A stretch of 64,000 nucleotides of DNA from Cyathus striatus (Eukaryota; Basidiomycota; Agaricomycetes; Agaricales; Nidulariaceae). The notes beneath the pieces are model-generated. The model saw only the letters and a program-made list of their open reading frames with translations. It ran no database searches and was not told the DNA's origin. The position numbers and the translations under genes are program-made. The stretch lies in assembly GCA_025738555.1 (NCBI GenBank), contig JAOVFP010000007.1:3286001-3350000 (forward strand). Direction: 5' to 3'. This document shows, in pieces, positions 23,951 to 38,100 of this stretch. The number at the start of each line of letters is the position of its first letter. Position 1 is the stretch's first letter.

Positions 23951-25283
23951 CAGAAATGGTTGACATGGGTGGGTGCACCGAGAGGTACGAGAGCGCGAAG
24001 TGGTGCTGGGAAGGTGTGAGAAGATATAGTTCGATCGTATTTGGAAGATGAGCGATAGCATGCGAAGGGTTGCTGTCATCCGCTCGAAGGCGGAGAGAAT
24101 ATGGTTTGGTTATGTCGATAAAGGTATCCAGCGGGAGCACAAAACTATCACGAGAAACGGCTTCGTATCCATAGTCGAAGGTCGTGATTGCCCTAGCAGG
24201 TTTACAGGATCGAGCGTGGCCGAAGCAAGAGGAGTACAAGAGGTTGACGCTAGGGATACCCTGAGTGTAGTTCAGAACGAACACGGCAGGACTTTGAGAT
24301 AGAAGGTGTGAGCGGAGTGGACAAGAACAAGATATAGAAAGGAGCAACACACCTTCAGAAACATCGACCTCGAACTCCCAATCCCCGTCGAATAAGTAAG
24401 CCACCCCATCGAAGTCACCATTTCCAGAGTATGTTTTCGATATACCGGTGCGTGTTTGAAAACCATAGAGATGTTGATAGAAGCCAGCTGACGTCAGTTG
24501 AGAGCAAGAGTAAGCAGGTTACATAGAGTTGTACAAAGGTCGATTCGATCGAGGCTCGCACACCTCGCTGAACAGCTGCAATGTCGACGTCCACCTCGTC
24601 AACGATTGTCAGAGAGCACACACCAGTCGTCCAGTAAGTAACCCTACGTCGTCTCCTCGGCTCAAGCTTTCATTCTCCTTCCACTCCACCTCGATTCTCC
24701 TCGAATAACCTCGAAAAGTTTCATACCACACAACCAAACCTCCTCCGTGAGCCCAACACGACCGTACGTCCACCAGCAACGCTCTCCCTAGCTGAATTCG
24801 GAGGTTGAGTAGGTGAAGTAGGGAAAGATGCAGGACTCCCGAACGCTCTACGTGACGACGTAGGCATTGCAACCGGCGTATGAAAGGTGGCACAAGAGTG
24901 ATGGCGCAAGTTGATTGTTTTTGTCGTTGGGTATCATGGTAGAAGGGTAGGATATGACTTGAATAGGCATAACGTTGCAGACCACTCATAAGCTCGTGCA
25001 AAGGAGCAGGGAAGGCACATATGCGTCTCTAGGATGGTGGCGTACACCATTCCCATCCCTATCCCAAGCCATCGAATCCGTCAATACCACCACAACGCAT
25101 AACGATAGCCTTCGCCTGAACGAGCCTGTCCGTTCGTCAGGCGTCTTCCTCGCTTCTCCCTACTTCTCGCACGTCTCCGTAGCCACAGGGAGCGAGAGGA
25201 GACGCCAATGTTGAAAGACTTGAGAACGCCCAAGGTGAAGGTATAGACGTTGCGAAGGGCCTATATATTGAGAAATATGTTAT

Positions 25284-26106
25284 CACAACAGGCAAGGGTG
25301 ACATATTCTATCACTATTCAGGAGGGGAATATTTGAAATAGTTTGTACTTATTTTGTACTTATTTTGCAGTGTGATATTTTAAATCTTATAGCAGTATTC
25401 TGTTGTTATATATAATCTAAAATATTTTAAATTTACAGTAACCAGTTTTCAATTAAAATACTGTATAAAATTTCAAGTATTCTGTATATATATAATAGAT
25501 ATTTGAGGGACAACTACTTTGAATATTATAAGGAGAAGTATTCACAAAAATCCTTCTGTTTATTTAAAATATTCTGGACATATTTTAGAAATATCAAGGA
25601 GCAGAATATTTTATATTTCATAACCTGTAATCCACAATATTTTGTCACAATATTATTCATTTTCAAAGAATAGTTAGTGAATATTTTCAGTATATTTGGC
25701 TGAAGAATATATACAAGAAATTTGTTAATTATTGTCATAATATTATTCATTTTTAAAGAATAGTTTGTGAATATTTTCAATATATTTGGCTGATGAATAT
25801 ATATAAGAAATTTATTTATTATAGACTGAATAAGTAAAATAATTTAAGAACATTTTGAGAATACTTTCCCTCACAAAATTTAAAGTAGTGGTTTCTGAAA
25901 AAATTCTTATATATATGTTGAATACTTAAAATTTTATACAGCATTTTAATAGGAAATTAGCTAATGAAGATTTTGAATATCTAGGTTATATATAACAAGA
26001 GAATACTACTATAAGATTTAAAATATCACACAGCCAAATAGATACAAACTATTTTAAATATTCCCCCCCAGAATAGTGGTAGAATATGTCACCCTTGCCT
26101 GTTGTG
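25284..26106. mobile_element. AT-rich fold-back element, 823 bp
   Basis: Ends CACAACAGGCAAGGGTGACA and its complement match for about 60 bp, and the arms stay complementary well inward (ATATTTTAAATCTTATAG near 25,376; its complement near 26,010). TAT flanks both sides. The interior is very AT-rich with two direct copies of an ATATTATTCATTTT.AAAGAATAG motif (25,650 and 25,740). No protein is encoded. Confidence 0.75.
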
Positions 26107-27364
26107 TATAGGTGATATTGGGATACGGTGTAGTGGGGACTCTGCTGTTCTGAATGCGTTTTGACTCTTCTGAGAGGTTGATGGTGCTTACGGTATCACT
26201 AGACATGATGTAGGATAGACCTTGGATGACAGCGATTGTACGTGAGGTACGAGCTATGCGAAAGCGTAAGCACGGAGTGAGGAGATGAGATAGGAAGAAA
26301 AAACGCACCTATCAACTCCACAAAGCCGTTAGAGCATTCCCCAGCCCACCCAGTCCACTGACTGTTCGATTCTCACACATTGTTCCGCGTAAGAGCACAC
26401 GACGTCCAAGAGATGTCGTTCTGTGAGAAGAGGCGTCAGTGCATGAGCACGGAGAATAGAACGTGAACAAAGGAGGACAGTGCTTACTTCACTGATATCT
26501 AACCGCTACGTCCTCTCTTTTCTCTACCCCCTCGAAGTCTCCATCGACAGTAGCTGTCGGTATTCAACAAGAGGAAGAAACCCTCGAAGGTTTAGACAAT
26601 TTGATACTCCATGTAGTCGAATTAGCGTATCTCGTAGTCTTGGGCTCACTCAGCGGGTGGCGGATGGACAGCGAGGAGTGGATCATAAAGTCTAAGACGT
26701 CAAAAAATGTACTTGGATTAGCGAAACGCGCCGTTGACCTCGGAAGTAACGTGCAAAGTGTACAGAACGACGTCAGCCAGGAAGGAACCCGAAACCACCA
26801 TCGTTTCCACCTCTTGAGTCTATACCCCTTTCCACTCTAACTCGAGCGCCAGCGGAGCCCGTAGTACCACCTGTGCACACAACGTTGGCTTCCACCACAC
26901 TCCAGACCCACCATGATTCGCTCCCCACTTCAGTTCTTCATGGGCCTCATTGTAGGCATAAGAAGCTGGAATTGCGCTGAGAAAGGGAACGGGGATGACC
27001 TCCGTGGACGGGAAGGCGTTTCTAGAGGCGTAGGGAAAGGGAACGGTACGGGTGTTGGAAGCGACTCGGGCATGATACATGGTGAAGACGCTGCATCTCG
27101 TTCCTCGTCTTGGTGGTAGGCTTGAAAGGGATCGCAGGGCATGAGCTATATGGAAGATGCAAGCGTGAGTTGGGAGAGGGGAAAGACGAGAAGTGAACAC
27201 ATTAGTCATGTCCGTAAAGCTGCGAGAGTGCATTCCACCCCATCCAGCTCATGGAATTTAACCGCCGGCCGGTTAACTGCGTAAAAGAAACTCTTTGTCC
27301 TGTGAGAGGACGAAAAGTTAGTAAGTGAAGTGGTTCGAGGGATCGACGCGAGACCAGCTCTAGA

Positions 27365-30300
27365 TAGTGTTGCCGTTCGCTCGGCTTGAAAGCCATGAGC
27401 TGATGAACTGAGCCGAAAAATAGCGGAGCTGAGCGGTTATTAGATAGCTGTGTTCTGACAGGTTGAGCTCGGTCAGGAACCGCTCAGGTTGCGCTCAGGT
27501 CCAGCTACGAGCTCGCTTAACTGCCGCTCAGTCACTTTCAGTCACTATTCACAGCATATGAGTCTTAAAGTTCGCCTGTTGTCTGAAACATGTTCTTTAC
27601 ATATTAATGCTATGCATTTCATTACTTCAACAGTTCAGTAGCATAGTATCAAGTATCAACCTATACCATATAATAAATTGTGCGGTGAGCCCGTTAACCA
27701 TTATGCCAAAAAATTTAGAGTTAAGAAATGTTAACTACCTTTCATTGATACTAGATCTCCATTTTTTACATGCACGTTGCTCGATGGTGGCCTAATGGTC
27801 AGCGGACGGCGCTATGTACAACAATTTTCGAGAGTAGGCAAATGTTTCACTGATAGAAGTTAGTGAGGATTTCGAATATAAAGTCCAGCAGGTGTAGCAA
27901 ATTCACTGTAGCGTGGCTCCATCAGTTTTCTTTTCAAATTATGGCTCGAAAAACACGCGGTCAAACCCGTGCTCAAGCGGCTCAAGTAAATGGCACTGGC
28001 GCACCCGGTACAACAGCACTACAAGTAACTGGTGAGTATTAAATAATTACATTCCATCACTATTGTACTCATTGAACACTGTATATTATTTTAGAAAATA
28101 CAGGTCCTGTCATAACGAAACAACATCATCCTCTGCAAGACACTCAGCCTTCAGTACCAGAGGCCAAGGCATTCGCAGAATTGGTAACCACAGAGAATAT
28201 AATGCCAGGTCATCGTAAACTCCCAGATGAGTCTTTACAGCTTCCGTATCATCGACTGCAGGCTATACGAGGTGAGTTTTAATTATAGCCTCTTATTATT
28301 AATTAACTCGTGATGAAATAGGTACATCCAAAGACTTGAACATGGCAGTCGATGATCCTTTTCATGTACCGAGACCTCAGCCAGTTCCTCCGCTGTGTAC
28401 ACCACCTCGTAATAGTCTTCGTGTGCCAACACCAACCTCAGCAGAGTCATTTGCCTCTCCGGACTATGTGTCTAGTGCCTCTGACAGTCCGCTTTCAACA
28501 CGCATAATTGCATCTTCACAGGCTAAAAGTCACAACAATACACCTACTAGTCAACAATTGAATCGCAGCCCACAAAATAATAAATCATCTCCAAGGGCAA
28601 GAGATGTATGGGAGTTCTTCAATGATATTGGAGGATTTAAGCATTGTATCTTCTGCCAGTAAGTGCTAAATTTTTTACATTCATTACACGATGCTCACAG
28701 ATAAATTACTAGGCAACAGAAGTGCACTGATCCGAAGGTTAAGGTAGCCCGTTATGCTCCAAAGACTGGAACAAGTGTACTTCGAAAGCATCTGTGCAAT
28801 ACTCATGGGCTCGAATGGATTGGTGCTTGTGAACGACTAGAGATCGAGGTTAAAGCCAAAATTGCCCAGGGATTGCTACGTGAGTATAAAAGAAAGAAAG
28901 GTTTGAGTTGTGAAGGGGAAGATGCTAGTCAGCCATGCCTCAAATACTCTCAGGAGGCATTTGTGGATGCAATTACTGACTGGATCATACATGACGATCA
29001 GGTATGTAATTACATGGTAGATATTATATCACATCCTGAAGAATCTTGCTGGTGGCTGCAGTCTGTTAATGCTATAGAGCATCCAAAATTGCGTGCAATT
29101 TTTTTGATGCTTCGCGAGGAGCTCAGGGATGGTGATATTCCACACCGTACAACTATTCACAATCGTATTATGAATGCCTGGGACGAGCACCTTGATTATC
29201 TTCAAGATGAAATAGCTGTAAGTTTTTTTTAATAAATTTCATGGTACTTATTTTGTTTATGATATCTGCAGCATGCAATTGGGAAGATCTCGACAACTAG
29301 TGATCTATGGACAGATCCCAATCTGACACCTTTCATGGGTTTGACTGCACACTGGATTGGTGCAAAGCTTATACAGACACCTCATGGACCACAGTATATT
29401 CTAACCTTACGTGCAGAACTGATTGGATTTCATCGTGTTCCTGGTCATCACGATGGGCCAACATTGGCTAAAGCATTTATTCATGTTCTTGATCGTGTCG
29501 AAATGGCATCAAAGGTAAGTATAGTTATATTTAAGTATATGTAAACCACTCCTAACTCGCCGTACAATAGCTCGGCTGGGTAACGCTTGACAATGCGACA
29601 AATAATGACATGTTCATGACAACGCTAGAGCACACCTTGAAAGAGCGGGGTATTTCATTCAACCGCGTGGAACGCAGAATTAGGTAAAATTTTAATTTGT
29701 ATTCATCATTATCGAATTATGAACTGTAGACATACAGATGCTTCCCACACATTGTCAATCTTACTTGCAAGGCAATAATAAGTGCAATTTCGAAGCTACC
29801 TTTCACAGATCCAGAGCAAGTGCTTTATGACGACGAAAACTCGTGTATTGAACAACTAACTGAAGATCCAATTTCCAAATTGCAAACAATTGTACAAGCA
29901 GTAAGTTCATTATTAATTTTTTGCATTCATTGTTCATTAATAATTAGATTCGTGCATCACCTATTCGAAGGCAATGCTTTTCGAGTATATGTGTATCTAT
30001 ATATGATACCGATTTGCAACTTTTACGAGATGTAGACACCCGCTGGTCATCAACTCTGTTAATGATTGAGAGAGCAATTGTACTTTGACAGGTAAATACT
30101 GCTCTGTTATATTGTCATCACTCATCAACAAGCTGATTGACATTCAATAGGCAATAACTCAATTTCTTGCTTTACCTGACTTTGATCTCACAGGGTATCA
30201 ATTGAAAAATTCGGAGTGGAAAGCACTAGAAATGTTTCAAGATATCTTATCGGTCAGATAGTTTCATTCATTGCATTGTGAATTGGTTTATTTATTAGCA

Positions 30301-31561
30301 AATATCTACTTAGATTCCGCATACATTTCAGCAAGAGCTATCAGCGGAGAAGACACCTACACTGTGTGACGTGATACCTGCATTTAACGGCATGGGGGTA
30401 ATTTGGGAGGAACATCAATCTGAGCGTCCGGAGACATCAGATATTGTTCAAGCTGCAGTAAACAAGCTCAATCATTACCTCGAGCGCACCGAGCTTGTTC
30501 CTGCCTATGTACTTGCTCTAGGTCAGCATTATTCATGTTTATTTGTCATTACATTATTCTAACTAGTGTTATCTTTAGTTCTTAACCCTGCAGCGAAAAT
30601 GAATTGGTTTATTGAGAATGCACCTGATAAAGTTCAGTGGGCAAAGAGTATTCTCTATCGTGAGGTAGGCTATATTTAATTTACAACGTACTTCTGATCT
30701 GAAGTTCACTAATATTTGTCTATACTGTAGCTAAAGCCGTACTACAAAGCTATCACTACTCGAAGAAATGAAGTTGATAATCCCCCCCTTCGCTATAGAG
30801 ATTCACCAAAACATCAGCGTACTTTGCCTACAGCTATCACGTTAGCAGGAACTAACATGTGGGCAAATAAACTACTTCAACTTAAATCCGGTACATCTGT
30901 CAAATCACTTCCCACACTTGAAGCAGAGATAGATGCATACCTGCTTGATGGACAGACTGGGACGAGTTGTGTTAGTTTCTGGCAGGTAAGATATTATGAT
31001 AATATGTGTATAAAAGTTTATTGATACGACTGATATTTACTTTGTTAGGAGAATCAATTGCGCTATCCAACTTTTTTTGCAGCTGCAATGGACATATTGC
31101 CTATCCAAGCATCTGCAGTGCCATGTGAGCGTGTGTTCTCCTCTGGAAAAGAAACTATGACAGCACGTCGTAACCGGATTTCGCCTGAGCTCATGGAAGC
31201 ACTGCAGATGATGAAATTTACTCTTCGCAGTGGTCAATCAATTAATTTTACTGCTGGATTAAGCAGGGATGAGGAAATATTCGATCTTGAGAACTCAGTA
31301 GATGACGACGATACTACAGTACTCAGTTAAGAACTAGTTTATTCAATGTTGACTAGCTACTTTTGTCTTTACACAATTGTATGTGGCCTCACTATGTCGT
31401 TTTCGGTTTATTGCTTGGGAGCTGATGGCTTAACCGAAGTTGAGCGGTAACCAACGTGAATGAGCCAAGCAAAAATAGCTCCGCTTGGAGCTGAACCACA
31501 CATCGTTCCTGAGCCACTAGAGCTGAGCCAAGCAAAGCGAAACTGAGCGGCGGCAACACTA
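27365..31561 (+). mobile_element. Full-length hAT transposon, 4.2 kb
   Basis: Ends TAGTGTTGCCG (27365) and CGGCAACACTA (to 31561) are bracketed by the perfect 8-bp duplication GCTCTAGA (27357-27364 and 31562-31569). The paralogous unit B has an empty site (gctctagc at 39867), as does unit C with divergence near 42985. The flanks also contain repeated GAGC(C/T)GAGC-type motifs just inside both ends. It encodes a nearly intact transposase. Confidence 0.95.
27941..31330 (+). pseudogene. hAT transposase with BED finger, one nonsense codon
   Basis: A many-exon gene with introns of about 50-65 bp, e.g. 28032-28094 and one ending in ctgcag before SVNAIEHPKLRA. A Ser/Pro-rich N-terminus leads to a BED-type zinc finger (HCIFC near 28,640; KHLCNTHG near 28,785). 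The RNase-H-like core follows, with the first Asp in TTSDLWTDPN (29,300) and the second in VTLDNATNND (29,585), then CFPHIVNL. The C-terminal dimerisation block is intact (DILPIQASAVPCERVFSS, then NRISPELMEALQMMKF, 31,090-31,220). The only break I find is TGA at 30086-30088 (AIVL-stop-Q), which could be a former CGA. Otherwise it looks young. Confidence 0.9.
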
Positions 31562-32164
31562 GCTCTAGATAAGCATCCACGCCGTGGAATAGACCTCAAA
31601 GAGTGGATAGGAGAGACGATGCTTACCATATAATACCCAAAGTTGAACGTTTAAACGTTGACTGCTCCTCTCCTCTCTACTCCTTGAAGTCTCGAACAAC
31701 CGCTGCTGCCGGCATTCAACATGGGAAGACGTGAATCCTGGGACCTAAAGCGATTTGGCGCTCCATATCGTCGAAGTGACGTGTCTTCATGTCCTCACGG
31801 GATAGTTTAACGGGAAGTGCATATGAGTCCTATGTTGGTATACTCGAAGCGGGATGGTGAAGGTCACTGTAGGAACATTGTCGTTGGCATTCGAGAGGTT
31901 AAATCAGAACAGCGTCCGGAGGAAATTCAAAATTCACACGCGTCATGTGATAATCATCTTATCTTATCAACAACTTGCAAACTGTCAAAGTGAAGCGCGC
32001 ATGCAGTACATTCCACCACAAAGGGAACGCACAGATTACATCGGCAACAGCTATGAACAAGATATTTCACAAGCGTCTGAACAGAAACTTAGGACCGTTC
32101 ACATCGATGTCCTCATCGCATCCTCATGCGCCCCTACACACGATCTAATTTAATAGACCCAACC

Positions 32165-35100
32165 TCCTGGAAGCTGATAAGATAAGAAGAGCATCACATG
32201 ATGTGTATGAATCTAACGCTCAGAACGTCCGAAGTTATTCAACCACTCTCACGACACCAACTACAACGACCGACAACCTCCAGTGCGTTGCTTCCAGCTG
32301 TTTTTCTACTCCACTCCTATTTTACCAATAGAAAGTCTCAAGCACTACCGCGAGTCACTTGCACAAACCACTGAGCCGTGCCTGACAGGACCACACACTG
32401 GCAATGTACATCAATTCGACATCCCGCACACCGAGCACCAGTCCGCTTTAGGTTCACTGTTCCGAACGTTCTCTTTCGCATATTGAATATCGGCAGCTGT
32501 AGTCGAGGGAGATTTATAAGGGAAGAAAGGGAAGGAGCAGTAGACGTTGGGTGGCACTAAAGTAAGCACTGTCTTCCCCCTCCGCTCTTAGCTTCCCTTC
32601 TCCGCTATCAAAACATACATACGACCATTGCGCGCCTTTCATTTTCACTGTTGATCTACTCATCATCTCCTCGTGCACTAACTCGTTCTCTTCTCACAGG
32701 ATAACGTCGGACTCATATGCAGTCAAATCAGTGACAGTCGAACTCAATGACCTGGATGGGTTGAAATGGTTCTCTGGTCCTGGTGCGTTAGCCTCCCTTC
32801 TATTCTGCTACTTCTCTCTTTTAACTGGACTTGCCTTATAGTAATCGAATGATCGCACTCCTTCCAGCCGTAAACGTGCCCTCCGCCGTACGACGGCCCC
32901 TTCCAAACTGGCTATTCTGAAGACTATAATCGCTCAGCTTGAAAGCCCCATCTCTTCAGTACATACTATCACAGCGTCGTTTCTAACACCGATACCATCT
33001 CCGTCCTGAGCGTTCTTCGTAACATTCGCTCCCTCATTTTAAGCATCCTCAGCCCCTTCAAGCTGCAGCACACCCTCTCTCCCTACACCTACGTGACCTG
33101 CGAAGGCGGGTTAAAGAAACAAGGGTCTCACTCGTGCGTGTAGGCTCGTTATGACGGAGGATGCTGTCCTGCGTGTGGTGGTAGTGTCGACTCTGTAGTT
33201 CAAGTTGGACTGAAAGGGAGATTGAGTGTCGAGAGTCGAAGAAGACGATGTATGGTGTCCTTGGGCTCCGTCGGGTATGGCAGACGTGCGGCTTTTTGTG
33301 TTCGTTCTATCCATACCTCATGATATCGACCTCAACGCGACAACGTCTCGCCTATTCAAACGAAGCCCTTCAACGATTGTCATCCAGCTCTCGTGGCTTA
33401 CTCATCCCCATCGACACCTTCGCACAATGATAATGACAATCACATCGACAGCTGTAACCACCCTACTACTCTCGCTATTATGAATACGATAACAGGATCT
33501 TCGCTTTCGCCGTACGCGTCTCCGACACCTGTATCTTCTCCGTTTCACACGCTCCTTTCAACACCTACGCTTTACTTTTCGCAAGACCCAGCTTCCATTC
33601 CTACTCCGCTCCTTAGTATCTATGCTACAAGGAGACCTGCGGGACTGAGATGACGGTTGAAGGTGTGTGTATGATCGTATTGGTGAAGATTGTCGTGAAG
33701 CTGTCTGGGAGTTATCGATTTTGTCTGTCAAATTGGAGTGGAAGAGGATAGAGGTTCGGAAGTCGAGAACGGCTCACGAGGCATACGTCGACTTTGCGCC
33801 TATCGGCGAAGTGGTCTCATGACTGACCCTCGCAATGGTCCTTCATCGACATCCTCGGTCGCCTACATCTTCTAGGCTTATGAAGAAGCTGCATGATAGC
33901 GTCTGCTCCGTTCGAAACGGATTCCCGTATCATCCCCAATTACTTTCGTTGTTCGCTGCTGCTAGACTCTGGACTGGGGAACGAAGCCAGGACGAGGGTA
34001 GATTGTTCTCGGGAGGCAGTAAAAGGCCCATAAGATGCACATCCTGAGTCTGGTCCAGAGATTTCTGTGTTTTTTCCCCTTCCACAGTGCCTGCTCGAAA
34101 ACATGAAGGAGAAATCGAATTCTGTGGAGCTCGATATGCTCGACTGGGCTAATCTTGCAGTGGGGTTAGCTTTCACGAGGAGAGGCTGAGTCATGTGGTG
34201 TGTATCAGCTTTGCTTTCATGCAGAGTAACATACGTTGGTGGGGGATGGATGGTGTGTGGACGTATACGGCGGGGTACACTGGAGGCCCTGGTTGATTAT
34301 GACAACTGTCTTTGGAGAAGATCACAATGATCGTCCTAAACTATGTCCTGACTGACGATGGCGCAGTTTATTCTTTTCTCTCCACACGTCGGCGTGTCAT
34401 TGTTCAGAAGGAACATCTCAGTTATGCGTCTAATCATGCGGAAGTTCTTTACCATCCGCTGCTAAGTCGATTACGAAGAATGATACGCAGTGCGCACGGA
34501 CCAGCAGGCTTTTTTCACGATACATATACAATCTATCAGGTGTTGCCTCCAGGCTCTGACTTACAAATTCTGTGGCTTTATGCTGGGCGTCCCCAGAGCT
34601 GAGGCTCATCTCCAGCACCGTCTCCTCTGCATACCATTGGATAGGACCTGCGAAGGTCGTTGATAAAGGTTTTGGTTGTGTGAGTTGGATCGTATCAGCG
34701 TATGTTCAGTTTTTGTTGTTTGAGTTGTAGTGGAATGGAGAGGGTGGCTGGGGATTCGAGAGGGAAAACGGCGTAATGTCCTTTAGTGGTTGGCGCACAA
34801 GCAAGTTATTTTGTTCTCTCGGGTTGTCTCACCACTCGTATCCTGTACGGCATTCCGTCCCCCCTCTGCCTACGAAGAAGCGTGCAAGAAATAGGTTTCT
34901 GTTTATCGCCTCCAATTCCCTGGCCGGTGACACGGGAGAGAGTGGCTGACAGATGAACGGACTGAAGCATTCTTGCCGCTTTTCGAACGACAAGTACGTT
35001 TTCTTCCTATTCATTCATTCTCTTCATTATACTTACGCCTGAACTTGCCTCATAGCGTGCGTATAACCACCCTACTGTTTCATTTCACGTCTCGTTTACA

Positions 35101-38100
35101 CACTACGACTCGGTCTTTTCCATAGTCCGTCCCAGCGTCGATTCCGAAGCATGTACCATCCTCGTCCGACATGCCCTTTGTAACGACCTATGCCTTATCT
35201 AGGACTTCCTTAATGCTGTTTCCATTCCCTACTTCTATGAGATTTTCGGAGGGAACTGAGGCTCGAAGGTAGAGGACATTTGAGAAGCAGGCATGCTCAT
35301 TATGCTGAATGCTATCATTGTCTTTGCAAGTGGAAGCATCGGCTCTCATGTCATTGAACGTAGAGTTATAGGATAACCGGCACCTTGAGTCTTGTTCAGA
35401 GATCTCGTCCCGTTCTTGTTCAGACTGTGCAGCTGGGGGCTGGACTTTTAGCACTGCTCAGATACAACCATCTACTGTCGATTTTTAAATCATTGTCGGG
35501 CGGCTTTTGTAATTCAATCTTTGACGTCGTACACTACTTATGCGAACTCTCTCTTTGCCCTGTAATCGTGCTAACACCAATGTTAATGTCGCTTATACTT
35601 ATTAATAATAACTGCTTTTCAAAAGAACAGTGAAAACTGACTGTAAGTATATCACAACTAACGTAACGGTCGACGAGGGCAGGGTATCAATCAACAGCCA
35701 AAGGAGCTTATACGACAGAGGAAAACAGAATCTGCGTTAGCACACGATGGACGGGATAATCTTAACAGTCAAACGAAGTGGATGTGCCAAGGGAGGACCC
35801 AGCACTGAAGTCTGTGGTAGCGTCACCCCTTCTTCAGTCTCAGCTCGGTCCTTCAAATGAGACGAGCAGTGTTAGATACAATATTCACCTCACCCCCGTC
35901 TCTGGGGCATACGGGAGCTGGGTGCGAATACACGGAGACGCGTTGAAACAAGGATATGTATTATAAAGTCATAATCTTCCCCTCTGCTCGAAATGTCTGG
36001 CAGTTTTGCTACTCCAACGTATCCTTCGTTAGCAATTGTCATTCGCAACTTGTGATTGTTTAAACATGCCAGACTACCAATCATGTATACGATACCCCAA
36101 CACGGAAGTACCTCCTTCTCAACGCATCACACACAAGTAAACGCTAGTTGAGTCGATCGCAGTCGTATGCACACCTAGGTCGCTTTGAACGAAGTTTAGT
36201 TGTCTTGATCGTACTTCAACAGACGGGATTGACCTTACCGAACGCCTGACCCAGCCCAGAATACCCACAGACCCAGTGTATCCATCACAAACTATGCACA
36301 GCTACGCTTACTTTGCCGGTAAGAAAGCATCATACAATTCCAGACTAAGATAGAGAAAGGCATAACACGCCTATCGAAGTCGCGGAATGCATCTTACAGG
36401 GATTTCAACGTCTCCACATTGCCAATGTCAGAGTTTGTGTGGAATAGGTACGCGTTTTAGAACAACATGGATGTTGGTAGAAGGCGGCCGTCAGTCCAGA
36501 GTGAGAGAAAGCCGGTACAAGGTCGAGGAGGCGTTGATTGGTTGAGCTCGCTGGAGCCTGCAGGAATCCCGAAATTCGAATGTACTGGCACCGCTGCAAG
36601 CAACAAACCAACAACTCGAACCCCGAATGTTTGAATGAACATATCACATTCCAAAGCCTTCAAAGCGAATCCGAAAGTAGAGCAAGGCTTTCAACGATAC
36701 ATAGCAACGATGTAACTGGAGACACTTCACGGTTTCTTGTCGACGCGTCATTACATACGTGTCCATTTGCCAAACACCTACGAAAGGAGACACTTAGGAT
36801 GAGTCTTAGTGTTCTGCATAAGGGGAGAAACGGGGTTTAAAGAGGCTTCTTTTGAATGTGCATGCCGGCTGCTAAGTATGGTCCTATGGTAATGTAAGAG
36901 CTGCGAATCTGTCTTCCTCCTATTCAGAATCACAGTGTGCAATCGTAAATGTAACAACGTCTTGCAGTCACACTCGTCCGTATGGCAGATGCACAAGCTG
37001 ACAGCCACTTTGGTGAACACAACAACATCATGACAAACGTTGTCAAAAGCGCATTGTTGCTAGAGATAGGCCGGTATTTAGAGACATGCATGCATAAGCT
37101 GAAACAATAACAGATACACACCTTCTACAATCTTCAATGCTCCAACTCGAGAAAGATTAGCTACAATAGATAGTAGCCAGGATCGCTTATCGCTTACGTT
37201 CACAGATGATAGATACCATTCTGGATAGTCGTTGAAGTGAGGAAAGCTTCAGAATGAGAGGTCGTTGTGAAACTCGTTTCGACGAAATTGGACAGACATA
37301 TGCGCAACGTACATTCCCAGATGTACGTTGACGCTCTCCGAGGTTGGCCCTATGCACCTCGTATAGATGGCATCTCCTCTTGAACCGAATCTCACTGCTG
37401 GATCCAGCATCGAACCAAGAATAGCGAGCGCCACCAAACACGCTTCCTTTACTCTTCATGGATTCTTCTTGGGCGCAAGAAGCAGCGAGGTGAACGGAGA
37501 AGGTAACGAAGACATCGCAAATGAACGCTGGTTTCCAAACACGCTAGGTGATCGAGACCTGCACCCCGTACTCTGGCTCTATTAGCATAATGAGGCTAAC
37601 AGCAAATCCACCCCCCTAGCCTCGCTCCCAGTACGGACTTTACAGAAGCAGCAATCAGAGACCACGAAGGAAGTCGTTCTAGATAGCACGTGAGACGATA
37701 TATCTTCCTCTTTTCTCTGCCTCACATCATGCGCAGGCATTTTGGTCCTTGAAGGAGGAGATGACAACGAAGACGCTGTAGGGAACAGAAGGAGAGTGAC
37801 AAACGTCGATGATATCATCTTCAGAGATAATGAGCACACCTCGCTGAACAGGCACAACGTCAACATCCACCTCATGAATGATCGACAGAAAGAATGTGCC
37901 AGTCGTTCAGTAAGCAACCCTACGTCATCTCCTCCTCCACTCAAGCTCGATTCTTCTCGAAAACCCTAGAAAGTCTTCATACGACACAACCAAAACCTTC
38001 TCCAACGCAACCCTACGCGCACTAGTAACGCTTTCCTTAGCCCCCCCCACAGGTGTCAAAAGGGTATCAAACGGAGTAGGAACGAGGTCGGAATGGACCC

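Larger units (their letters stand above)
20340..31960. repeat. Unit A of the ~8-kb repeat, main part (with two insertions)
   Basis: Aligns block by block with unit B. 20,340-21,100 matches 33,390-34,050 (tacgctttactt..gcaagacc, gcgggactgag). 21,360-22,300 matches 35,040-35,640. 22,430-23,110 matches 35,650-36,260 (aacgtaacggtcgacgaggg, ccaagggaggac). 24,420-25,260 matches 36,420-38,530. 26,110-27,364 plus 31,562-31,960 matches 38,560-40,310. Inserts at 25,284-26,106 and 27,365-31,561 are excluded. The base composition is more GC-rich than the inserted elements. Short frames abound but none is conserved intact between units. Confidence 0.75.

Noticed and set aside
20340..27360. Individual small genes from the many 60-150-codon frames in units A and B
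   Set aside because: No frame is conserved in position, length and reading phase between the two units; both strands look equally open. The repeats themselves explain them.
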